In this document: positions 11,241-22,810 of the stretch, piece by piece
Position numbering within the stretch: position 1 is the stretch's first letter
Layout of the letters: every line of letters begins with the position of its first letter
Source: Pampus argenteus
Lineage: Eukaryota; Chordata; Actinopteri; Scombriformes; Stromateidae
Assembly (NCBI GenBank): GCA_036937835.1
Contig: CM072879.1
Location: forward strand, 15,369,001 to 15,433,000
Reading direction: 5' to 3'
Length of the DNA stretch: 64,000 bases
The notes under the pieces: generated by a model
The model's input: only the letters and a program-made list of their open reading frames with translations
Database searches by the model: none
Told to the model about the DNA's origin: nothing
Position numbers and translations under genes: made by a program

Positions 11241-14200
11241 AGAGACATAAAGAGCGGCGTCTTTATCATCATCATCATCACTCTCTGCAATAATCGAACA
11301 CGTGCATTTCCCAAAACGTAAACTCTTCTTTTAAACTGACCTTTAATATCTGTGCTTTTTTTTTTTTTTTTAATTTTGAAATCTTTTCGGTGCCTGCTTT
11401 TCTCCAGTTAACAGCACGATATGAGAGTAAACCATCTACCTGTGAACCCACTCACACTGTAATATAACCAAGCAGAGTTTTGCAGTAGCCACATTTATAG
11501 ATAGCTCTGTGACAGCGGCACGGCCCTGAGTGTGTGATGCATTTAAAACACGGGCGCACATAAAACTGTCGATGTGGATCTACAGGGGAGACCTGTTACA
11601 TGCAAGAAAACGAGTGTAAATTTATCAAGAGTTTCTTAGAGGAAAACAATCTTTTGTTCAGTTTTGAATTTGGAATATTTAATGAAAGCTTTTGCATTAG
11701 TTTGTTGGTATCCCTGCTCCTAAATTTTGGACAGATCAGTAATCATTTTAATCTGGAGGCTCACTGCCCTTAGAGGTTTACAAGACAACAACTTGAGGGA
11801 GGGAGGCACCGTGTTTGCTCTGATATGAATCATTCATAACGTGTCTTACAGATTATGTGAAACAAACATTTGTAAAAGTGTAAATATATTCTGTTAATAG
11901 GAAACACTTAAAGAGGGTGTGTAAAATTGTCATCTCCAATGAGAGAGAAGAAAAAACTAAATTTAAATTATTAAATAAACATCGCATCTGACAAACACAA
12001 TTCTCGTCTCCATCACTCGTCTGTCTGTGGGGTGATTTACATTATAGTCTTCATCGCAGCTTTGTACTTCAAACTGAACGGCTTCTCTGAGACATTCGGC
12101 AGCATTTACAATGTACCAACTTTCAGGGGGTAAAGATGTGTAGCTGTGTTTTCTTGCAGCAAACAGGGACTTACTCATTTAGATCTGTATCATTTCCCTG
12201 CATTGAAACAGTGATGTCTAATGGACCTGGATGCAATGTTAACCTCTATTAACACAGTGACATAAAAGAGTTTTGCAGTTATTGTCTTTTACTACATTGT
12301 CGAGGAGCTGAAAGCTGATTTTTAATTAATTAGGTTTAACAATAAAGAAATTTGATAAACCAGCTTAAAGGCCAATGAGATGCATTGTACTCTATTGAAT
12401 CCATCTACAACATGTGTAAAAGTTTTATTTTATTATATTTTAGAGATATTTCCAAATGAAAAACTGTAATTCTAGGGAATATGCAGATAAAATATGTAAT
12501 ATACTGTTGTTAACTACTTTTACAGTTTTTGATGACTATTTTACAGTAGATAAAACTTCTGCAGGGAGACTGAAAATGATAACTGAGTTAAAAAGTTAAT
12601 AAATTAAAAAAAATATTTATTTATTGACACTATAGTACAAAATAAATTCTCTTCTTCTTCACCAAATTTTTTTTCCTAATTTCTCAATTTTAATTTAATA
12701 CAAAACTGAGTAAATGAAATGCATGAAATGTTGTATGACATACATACCGTTTTATTTCCTCCCCCTTTAAACAAATACAACAATAAAAAAAAAAAAGAAA
12801 ACATTTTGTGGCCTATGCGGTAAGTAGTACGAATAGTACTCACACCTGACCACACAGAACATATTGAACAATTCAAGAAAATAGAAGAAAGCTGGTGTGC
12901 TGTGTGTGTAAACTGGATAGCAACCGTTGCCTGTCCATACAACAGTAATATATGTTTTATTTTTTAAAAACTATTAAGAACATTTCTGTTGACTTTTAAC
13001 AATGTTCTACTCTTAAAACTGAAACGGTTACTTCATTACCTCCTTTTGTAAAGCACCCATTTTGGCAAAATGTACGTTCAGATAAATCCTTTCATCGCCT
13101 TTCGAAAGCATGTTTTTAACTACGGTAAGGCTTTTCAACACATTTGAGCAAAGGGTTGAAAATGCTTTCCTGTACTTGCTTTTTTCACGCTGGGTGGCCT
13201 GGTATTGTCCGCAGCTGTGACAATTAAAATGTGCCTCTCTAAGCGTGTTCTTTCAGGCCTCGGTGAACATTTTCCACTGGCCTACATCTTCATGAACATT
13301 TTTATCCTGTACAGGCTCATAACTCCAATCTATGACTAACTGGATTATCCACAAGGCAAATTACATCAATTTAGAGTGAGTGAATTACACTTAGGGTCAA
13401 TGCATTCAGAGAGCAATGTGTATTGCTTTATTCCCCCGACTTTCCATCTGAGCTGGTGAGCGTGTTGGAAATGGTCATCAAGCAAATAATCAAAAGAAGG
13501 ACACTGGATAACCCGCCTGGTGGATTCTTAACCTGAAGCTGCTCGGCCTCTTCGAATAAAAAAAACAAACAAGACTTTGTTTACCTGCCAAGTGTCAAAT
13601 GTGTGATATTAAAGTTGACATTTCTAGAAATCAAATCCCTTTTTTTTTTATATATATATTATTTACGGCCTGCAATATCCACTCAACGTCTTTATATTTT
13701 ATTACCTCTCAGTACAGTACTTTACATTGGTAGTGGCTGGATTCAAATTGCTTTCCTATACTTGATGGATTCACTGCAGCAGCATGTAATCAATAATATC
13801 AGCCTATTCATTTACAGTTCGCTGTATCAAAGTGGTATTACTAAATTCATGTTATGGAGCAACAAGCAGCAGCCATAGTGAACTCCTAGAAAGGTTGACC
13901 AGCTTTGTTTTACTGTGTCCTGCTGTTGGGACGTTTACTGCAAGTGTCACCAAATCAACCAGGACTGAAATCTTAAGGATTATAACCTCAACTGGCCACT
14001 ACTAGGTTATTGCTGCTCTATATCCTGCAGCCTTTTTCATGTTGTTCACAGTGGCCCCACTCCGGTCTGAGCAGAGACTCGGTTAATGGGTCATTTTTAG
14101 ACGACAGAAACAAACTGTTTTTCAGTGCCAAATAGGTGGAGTTCACAGCAGACAAAGTCCATCAAAAGTAATCTACTTATCCTGCATCCGAGAAGGATAA

Positions 14201-14763
14201 AAACAAACTTTAGTTTGATATTATTTCACCCCAGCTGTGACATTAAGGCAAATTTTCTAGGAGATGCCACTAATTCACTGTTCTAAGGCAAAATAATCAA
14301 CAGCATTCAGCAAAATACTATTGCAACTACAAAATATACAGCAAATGAAGAAGTGCCAGCATCACAACAATGTTTACAGGAAGATAAATAATCAACCTGG
14401 ACTGTTTTCCAGTTCACTTTGTTCAGTGTTGGAAACAGAAAATGATCATGACGTATTTCAGGAAATTCAGGAAGTGTTGTTGTTGTTGTTGCCGCTTAGT
14501 TTGTGATGTTTTTAGTTTGTTGCTTAGGAGAGCACCAAAAAGAAGAAAACAATAAAATATAAAGAAGGTGACAATGTTCCACAAAAAAAATAAAAAATAC
14601 ACGTGTTTTAACGCAATCGTTTACAACAGAACACCCTGAAATATCAATTATTGATAAATGAAAGAAAATGTAGTAGTGGTTAAGAGGAGTTCATGCTCAC
14701 TGAGGTCCAGCCAATAGGAGGGCAGACCAGGATCAATCAGTCTGTGTCCACTGTTTTCTGCTT

Positions 14764-17360
14764 TCACACTATGTACTGGTATATATCTGCCTTGCCGTGG
14801 TCAGGTGTTGCAAAGGGGTTTAGCCAGGCTATAGAGAATGGATGTCCGAACACCACCTTCAAACTCATCCACTTTGACTTTTTGGCCCATCTCCTCTCTT
14901 CCTTTTTCAGCTGCTCGATACCCTGCACGGATAAGATATGACATGACATGAGAAAGACGTGACGCACATACAGTAAATCTGTGTTTTTAAAATGTATTAT
15001 ACCAACAGGAAAATAACCACGGGGGATTAGAAATTAAGCATGTCTTGCATTCTTTTGTTTTTTTTCCACCAGATGACTCACTCCCAGCATTTCCTGATGT
15101 CTAAGAACAGCACACGAACACATAGATAAAGGTGCAGAGAACTGCAGGCCCTGTTATAAGATTACAAATACTGAAATAGATGATCTTTGTAGTAAATATT
15201 GTAGCGCAGTGAGTCATCCTCGTGGGTGGTTTGAGCGGAGGCACTGACAAAATGCACTGATCTCAACCTACCTGGAGGCTGTAAGTGAATTACCTGCATC
15301 ATCAACATCAGACTATGAATTTATACCCGTCAACCTTCGATATTAGAACTTATTCTAGGAAGTCAGAACCTCTATACAAACTAAAGTCTGGCTTTGCTCA
15401 TCGTATTGCTATGAGTAGATATTTTTTGAGGCACTTTGTGCTTTATTAGAGAGCAGACAGTAGAGACAAGATGTAACAAATGTCACTGGCTGCAGATAAA
15501 TTTAGGACGTGGTGATTTATGGCTGGTGCCACCGCCGCACCCCATGAATCAATGTTGTTTTTCTACATAATGGTTTTAACCACACAACTTGAGTCAAGAC
15601 CCTCTTGCATAACGTCAACAACATTTTATTAATATCATCTTGCGGCATATTGCTCAAAAACAATATGCCCAATAGTATCTAAACCTTTAGGCAATAAACT
15701 CTAATGGAGGCTAAATACACTTATTGTAAGTTGCTTTAGACAAAAGCATCTTTCAAATAAATTTGAGTTAATAAAATAAACTTATCCAATTTGGTTCTCC
15801 AAATCTTCAAATTTCTGGTAGAGCATATTGGTTGCTTTTGAAAATGTATTCTCAAATCCTGTTCATATGAAATGTTCTTGGCTGATCAGTCGGCCGCAGA
15901 TAATTCAGAAAAATGTTATTGCATCGTGCAACAGAAGTCACCTTAAAAGCCTCACTTCTGTTTCAGTGAGGAATGTCCTTTGCAAGGTTGAATAAACATT
16001 GCAGCACACTGTAGGGTAAGGTTAGGGTCAGTGCAGCGTCAACAGCATGTCTTACTTACAAGTACAACTTACAGCAGGGTAGAGAACTGCTATTCTTTAT
16101 ACCACATGGCTGCTTAAACCCAAATATCTGGGGTTTTCCCCCAAGGTGTATAGAAGCATGAGATGGTGGTAAAATTAGCGGTTCTTTCACTTACCGTCTC
16201 ATCAGTGCAGATGGAGTGGACCTGGGTCCCAAACATGACTGCTGTGAAGATCAGGAAGAGAAGCCCCTCAAAGCACAGGAGGATGAGGAGGATGACGGTT
16301 GCTGGTGGAGAGAAGTTACTGCACTCTGATGAGGGTGGACAGAACAAGAGGGGGGAAAATGCTGTGTTAAAAAAACTAGACTATAACTAGTAAAAGTATC
16401 TATAAAAATCAGCCAATAATGTGCAGATCAATTCAGTCTCTGGTGTCGCTCTGATACAGAATAAATACTCACTTGTCCAGTCTTCTTCAAAGCAGAAAAC
16501 AAAATGGAAAGCCACCAACGTCAGAGCATGGAAGGATATTAGTGCAATGTACATCTGAATAAACAAACATAGATCTAACGTCAACAACATACGGTACTAT
16601 TAACTCAGAATAATAGTCATCGGTAATACAGATGTGAAAGTATACGAAGTGGACGTAGTGGAGGTTAAAGACTCACTGTGAAGAGCACAAAGTACTTCTG
16701 GTTGTTCTCTCCGACACAGTTGTTCACCCAGGGACAGTGGTGGTCCATCTTTTTGATGCAGCGTTTGCACACACTGATAAAGATGAAGCGTTTGAAGAAA
16801 GGTAAACTTGGTAAGCTAATATTTAAGAGTATATTTCACACAACAAGACACACACACACACACGCGCTATTAGATCACCTTATTATAACTTACCATATTT
16901 ATCTGACACAACCGCAGCTGGTTGACAACTCAAGTAAAGCCTGACAACCCATAATTCATCATCTGCCAAAGTAGAAAGTTACACTTAATGCGCCAGTCTG
17001 CTTTGTTTGCGTGCTCTCTAAAAGCATCTCTGTCATCCAATGTTTCGTACATTATTCTCCTCATCTAATAATTCAGCGTATCATCTAAACCACCTACATA
17101 TGGTGACTCATACAATGCAATAATATTCAGTAAAAGAAAAAAAGGATCTATTTCATTCAGACTGACACCCAATTTTTTGCCATTGAGACAGAGTGACTCA
17201 TCGGCTCTACAATTCAATTACTCTGCAGTGTTTTTGCACTTTTCATGCCTGGAGATCCCAGGGAAACCATAGAGCTGCCACAGAGGGAACTCCTTATTAT
17301 CAAGCTGCAAAGTCTACAGGGAAATGCTACAAAGCTACTCTAAAACAAAACAGAAAAAAA

Positions 17361-17415
<55 letters not shown>

Positions 17416-18161
17416 AGAACGAGTGCAGGGACAAACACAGGTGAGGCACGGTCGCGTCAGGACTTTCCTCTGTGAGGTGCAGACTTCAGCAGAACACCCA
17501 CACAGACCTACATCTTGCAATGAAAACTACTAATCTTCCCTACAGTCTATTCTGCACATACACACAGAGTATGGCGTACCTGCAGTGGTGAGCTCTGTCA
17601 GGCTTGATGCTGCAGCATTTGGGACACTTGTACACCACCTGTCCAGGTTTGAGCTGGAGGCTTTCGATGAATTCTTTGGTCGCGTTCCCTTTAGGCACAG
17701 CTCCCTGGAGGCGGGGAGGATGTAGGCGTGTTCACAAGGTTAAAGGATTAATCTATTATCAAAATAGTTGATTTATATAATATTATAAAATCTTTTTTTG
17801 ACAAGAAGTGGTTCACTAATAAGCTGACAAACTGATAATCAGAACATCCGAGTCTAACCGGGTCTGTGCACATCGCCTTGGCGTGAGAGGCGAGCGCGAG
17901 GAAGGCCAGGCCGTTGAAGAGCACGCCGTTGAAGAGGCTGTAGGCCACATTCTTGGCAGGCAGCAGCATGACGAAAACCACCACAAACTCAGCGTAGAAG
18001 ACCAGGAACCAGGTGATGATGCCGCACACGATGCCGCAGCCGTCGCGGATGAACCACATGGTGTCAGAGTTGGTGCGAGGCGGGGGAGGGGCGCAGTACT
18101 CGGGCTTCAGGTAGCCAGCTTGACGCTCAATGTCCCTGGTGCGGTGCGCCGGGCTCATCAT
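14764..18161 (-). CDS. zdhhc3: Golgi DHHC palmitoyltransferase 3 (GODZ)
   Basis: Six coding exons, in order complement 17859-18161, 17580-17704, 16677-16773, 16473-16554, 16195-16325 and 14764-14922, give 298 residues, about the human length. The enzyme S-acylates cysteines of membrane proteins in the Golgi. Hydrophobic segments lie at about 41-66, 77-92, 175-195 and 208-232. The Cys-rich zinc domain begins KCPKCCSIKPDRAHHCS and runs to DHHC at residues 153-156, with Cys156 as the acyl acceptor, then PWVNNCVGENNQKYF. The protein ends IYQYIV, close to the mammalian C-terminal YQYVV. An adjacent second Met follows the first. Wording such as GAVPKGNATKEFIESLQLKPGQVVYKC separates it from zdhhc7. 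A long (CA)n lies in intron 2. No clear minus-strand poly(A) signal was fixed. Confidence 0.93.
17362..17413. repeat. (CA)n microsatellite in a zdhhc3 intron
   Basis: 26 uninterrupted CA units between the second and third coding exons of zdhhc3. Confidence 0.95.
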
Positions 18162-18394
18162 CCTACAACACCTGTGGCTCCAACCTCATACTGCGAGAGG
18201 AGCGGTGGGAGACAGATGGAGAGAAGGAGAGGAAGCGGAGAGATTGGAAGAAAATGAAAGAAGAAAAGGAAGTGGAGAATTAGGTGAGGAAGGTATTAGA
18301 ATCCATTCATCTGCTAATTATATTGAATTGTTTGGTCTATAAAACAAACAAATGCCCTCCACAGTTTCCCTAAGTCCTAGATCTTCAAATACAC

Positions 18395-18440
<46 letters not shown>

Positions 18441-21400
18441 GTGACCTGTCTCCATTACTGCAATGTCAAAGTGTAACAGTGCTGCCCCACAACAATTAAG
18501 AGTCGGCGTAAACAGACTAATAAGTGCACAACATCCTCAAGGAATATAAAGACAGGAGCAAATAAGAGACAGTGAATCAGCAAATGAGGTTGAGGACAAT
18601 ACTCAGGAGGATGAGGTCTAATGTGGTCTAATCTCAACAGGCCAAACAATCCATCCAGATTCCTCTCACAACAAATACAAGAAAACTGTAAATGCTGGAT
18701 TTAGAGACTGTAATTTACCACATTGTGACCTTAAAAAAAAGAACAAAACAAAACAAGTCTTCAACAAAAAAACAGCCTACACGGTTGTCCTGAGCTGCAC
18801 TGGGAATGAGCGTGTGTGTGTGTGTGTGTGTGTGTCCAATCCTGTTTTGTGACAAGCTTCATGAATAAGCAATTAGCTTTGAGCAGGTCTGAGTAAGTGT
18901 AGACAAAGATGACTTTAAAGGGGTCAAAAAGTAAAAAAAGAAAAAACATCCCTCATTATAATATTGCAGATAACATTTTATTCCCCGAGGATGGCTGCAC
19001 CTTCACGTCCTCCTCCCACTAAAACCTGACACATCAAACAGCTCGGTCATTCCTGAGGATTCAATCTATCCATTAGGCTTAACTGAGTGATAGCCTAATC
19101 TTACTTTTATGTCTGTATTAAATAAAAAAAACATCTCACGGTCCATTGCAGCCAGACGTCCCTCTCTGTAGCCCGTCTTTTTCTACACAGCACCACTGTA
19201 GGTCCAGACTGAAATACACCAACAACTGTTAAATGGACGGCCAGGAAACTTTGCACAAGGCATTCATGATCACTAGAGGATGAATCCGAATGACTTTATG
19301 GATCTCATATGATAGCACCATGATCGGGTCAAAGTTTAAATTACCCCAATACTTTGGGTAAACATCATACCTGTGAAAACAACGTCCTGGCTTGAATGCA
19401 TAAAAAAAAATAATAATAATAATAATAATAATAATACAGTATGGTCAAATCAAACCCTGCTGCATAGCCTGTTGACCCCTTTCACCACGCCTGTCAGCAC
19501 ACAGCAGGAGTCGGGTACAGCAGGAGGTCACGCAGGAGGTCTGGTGCGTCTGCAGCTATCGCTTTCACTACAGGCCGGGGATTATTGTACCATCTGTCTT
19601 GGCTCCAGTGGTTGAAGTAGCGCAATTACAAACAAGGGAGAATAGTGGTGGAGAAGAGACGGTTTTGAGGCAGGATTAGAAAATGTAAAGCAAACTCTAA
19701 GTTTGATGTCTTGGAGCAGGGAAACAGGGAAAGCTCTGTGAAGGTTGGAGGTGGAAACAGGGCCGGCAGACGTAGATCTGAGGGACTGAGAGGTCTCGGT
19801 GAGGGGACAGGAGGTCCTGAGACACCGGTGGGACTCAGTAACAACTTTGACAGCAAAATTGATGAGGTTACTTCAAATGTTTATTATGAGTGTTTATTAT
19901 GTATAAAAAAAAAAGACTGATTGATTATTTAGTTTTTAAACTCTCAAATATTGATATTGGTATTGGTCACAAAAATCCAGTAATGGTTGGACTACAGATT
20001 TGATAAAAACGTGATATTTTTTATAGATTAAAACTACCCATCAGTATATAAAGTTGTAAAGTAGCTCCACCTGTAACACTGACATGCTGCTTACATGTTA
20101 ATACATCAGTAATAATGACCAAATAATGATTTATCACTCTGAAAACGGACACTAATTTATTTGTTTTGGGCCAACTATGCCTAGTTATATACCATGTATA
20201 TCTTGGAAACGTGTTTACCAACAAAACTACCAGTATGCGATAAATATATCCGATTCAGCTGGTGGGAGTCGCCCATTTCCAGTAAAACATACATGATACC
20301 GGCTGGTGATGTAATGATTATGATCATTGATTCCTGCTTTAATGATTCACACCTTTAGAGACAAACAGATTTAGATAACGCTAGAATAAGAAATAAACCT
20401 GCAGTGATAAAGTAAAGAAAAGACCTGGAATGAAACTAACCACAAGACCAGAGTTCATTAACACTCAATGACTCCTTTTGTAGAAATCCGGAGAGAATGA
20501 GTCAATAGATTTCTCCCAGTTGAACGGCTGAATTTTTACAGTGACTTGATTGTGACAGAAACACTTTACAGAACAGCTCCTACATTCATGGTGTCTCTGC
20601 AGCACTGGAAGGTTACATTACAGCATGTGAAAAGATGACTCGAAATGCTGCTGCTAACATGCATTTCAAAGTACTGGACAGGACTGAGAGATGGTGGCAC
20701 AGGCGGGATGAGAAGCATCATGTGATGCAAAGATGAGAGTCAGATAAATTGACCCTCCTGTTGAGATAAGTGGTTCATTATCACTCTATTATACGCAATT
20801 TACAAAACAAAGTTTGAGGGCTAAAAAAAAAATATTTCACCCTGTGGAGGAATTTAGAGGAAACTGTGATTTTTTTTTTTTTGCTGTTTTCTGACATTTA
20901 ATGAACCAATCAACAAATCAAGAAAGTAATCAACAGATTAAATCGATAATAAAAAATGTAATTATTTTATTATCAATTGTTTAATCAATGAAATGTAAAA
21001 ACAATGTGTTAAAAAAAGCAATTATTCACATTTAGGAACCTGGAACATGTTAATATTTGGTATTTCTGCTTGAAAAAAAATGGCAATTAATGCGATTAAT
21101 CAATTATCAATCAATCGTTTTGTTTATGTATATATATATATTTCCCTGCTTGGTTGGTGAAAACATGCTGGACAACTTAACAAGGTACAAACTATAAATT
21201 TAAAATCTGAGCACATTTTTCCTGCTTTAGTGCCTTTGAGCAGGTTTCAGGGCGCTTTCTGTGTAAATAAACTGACCTCTCTGAATATGTCAATATGTCT
21301 TGTGATACAGCATATTAAACTTATTTTACTATTATATGGTTATAGGTTAGACTTCCTAATACAAGTGTCCATACTACAATGCTATAAACCCAACCAGGAA

Positions 21401-21535
21401 GCAACTCTAGAAGCTGGAACAGGATCTGCAGCAGTTCAGCAAATACAAAAAAAGAAAAGAAAAGCAACACCGTCTTTGAACGTTGCACAACACTGTGTTT
21501 AAGCAGTAAGACGTCTACCGGTTGTGATAACGTAC
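18162..21535. other. First intron of zdhhc3 (minus strand)
   Basis: It lies between the noncoding first exon (21536 upward) and the start-codon exon. It contains a compound (TA)n(CA)n tract at about 18397-18440, (GT)n at about 18811-18834, (TAA)n at about 19410-19436, and AT-rich sequence at about 20890-21125 with ATCAATTATCAATCAATCG-type motifs of a dispersed fish repeat. I see no other gene in it. Confidence 0.55.
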
Positions 21536-21720
21536 CTTGCACTCCCGTGGCTTGTCGTCAAAAGTTTCTTAAAGTCCTCACGTAGTTTTGAGCCTCGGGA
21601 AGTTAAAAAAACAACACACACACCAAACTGGGAGTGAGTGTCTCCTCCGCCGCTCCGTCTGTTTTAGCGCAATCCCAGCTAACGTGACGGATCCGCGGTC
21701 AGCTGCTACCCGCGGCTCCG
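21536..21720 (-). promoter_or_regulatory. zdhhc3: Probable zdhhc3 noncoding first exon and promoter
   Basis: On the minus strand the sequence GGGAGTGCAAG|GTACGT is a strong donor at 21535-21534, preceded by a CpG-rich block (21640-21770) with GC-rich motifs and ACTTCCGC, an ETS-type site. The upstream limit is a guess. This exon would splice to an acceptor just above the start codon exon ending at 18161. Confidence 0.55.
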
Positions 21721-22810
21721 CAGCTCGACTTCCGCTTTTACCGCCGCCCCGGTTTCGATGAGGTGTTAATTCGCTTCTTCATATGCTAACGGCGGCGGGA
21801 GACCGGGCCCTACTGCAGCAGGCCGTTGCCCATCTACTTCCTTCTCTGTCAGACTCAGAAAGCCCTGAAAGCAGCGTGACAACAAATCGCAGAAGAAGCA
21901 GGAAGTCTGATAGTCTCTCCTACTGCTCTCGTGGGTCTGTGGTGCCCTCAGCGCAGACTCTCAGGTATCACCTTCACGCAGCCCTCCCACAACGCTTTAT
22001 TTAACACTAATATCTGATTCTAGTCTTATGATAACAAGTCTGCACAATCAATTTAACATTTGAACCTATTTCCCAGGGAAATTACATCTCAATCAATTTT
22101 ATCAGTTTGTTATTGTGTATAAAAACATTTTAAGGAACGGTTCACAGTTTTTCAATTCAGTCTTAAAACAACTATCAGGGGCCCAAATTAACACTTTTTT
22201 TAATGTCATAATCATTCCTCTTATTGATATCGACCATTAGAGGATGTCTTCATAATGCACTTACAATGTAAGTGATGGGGGACCATTGCAAGGGTATCTT
22301 TTAACAGCCCGTATGAGCAGTAGGACCAGTTCTTTGCTACTTTACTCAAAAAACTGTCCCACAATGTTATATTGTAGTAATAATAAATCAATGGAGTACT
22401 CTTTAAAACTTGGTAAACTCATATTTGCTTTTTTTTTTGTTGGCATAGACAGAACCTGTTAAACTTATGGCCAAAGGGTATCAACATCAAACAATACCCT
22501 TTATACTTTAGTGGAGGTTATATGCATCTTAGAGAAGTCTTTTATACGTATAATCTTGAGAGTTTAGGCCAGAATAATAATTATTATGTTTTACTTAAAA
22601 TTAAACAACAACACGTTTAAAGTAGTGCAGCGTATTTTTTAAACGGACTGGCTGCACCGGTTGGGCGGTGTTTATCCTGTTGCGACAAACGGAAACGGGA
22701 CGTTCCGGTGAACACAGCGAGTAAACTGACGTTCTCTATCCGTCGTGTTTTGATGACGTAGAAGAAGAGCGACACAAACACGCGCGTTACTTCGGTTGTT
22801 TTTTTACATT
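21721..22810. other. Spacer between divergent zdhhc3 and exosc7
   Basis: The left end is CpG-rich promoter-like sequence. The middle, about 22135-22300, is a fragment of a dispersed fish repeat (includes CACTTACAATGTAAGTGATG). The right end, about 22640-22810, is CpG-containing and includes TGATGACGTAGA at 22752-22763, which resembles a CRE/ATF site, about 50 bases upstream of the exosc7 ATG. Confidence 0.55.

Larger units (their letters stand above)
8700..14763. other. Spacer between tmem42 and zdhhc3; no gene recognised
   Basis: It should contain the 3' UTRs of both flanking genes. I saw no clear AATAAA close behind tmem42. It also holds two copies of a terminal-inverted-repeat element (9300-9545 and about 10905-11240), a perfect 71-bp direct repeat (9001-9071 and 9958-10028) and AT-rich sequence. 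Small open frames near 10.0-10.3 kb and 13.6-13.9 kb show no recognisable domain. Confidence 0.6.

Noticed and set aside
17883..18257. Plus-strand 124-codon open frame rich in Glu/Gly/Arg
   Set aside because: It is the antisense shadow of the first coding exon of zdhhc3.
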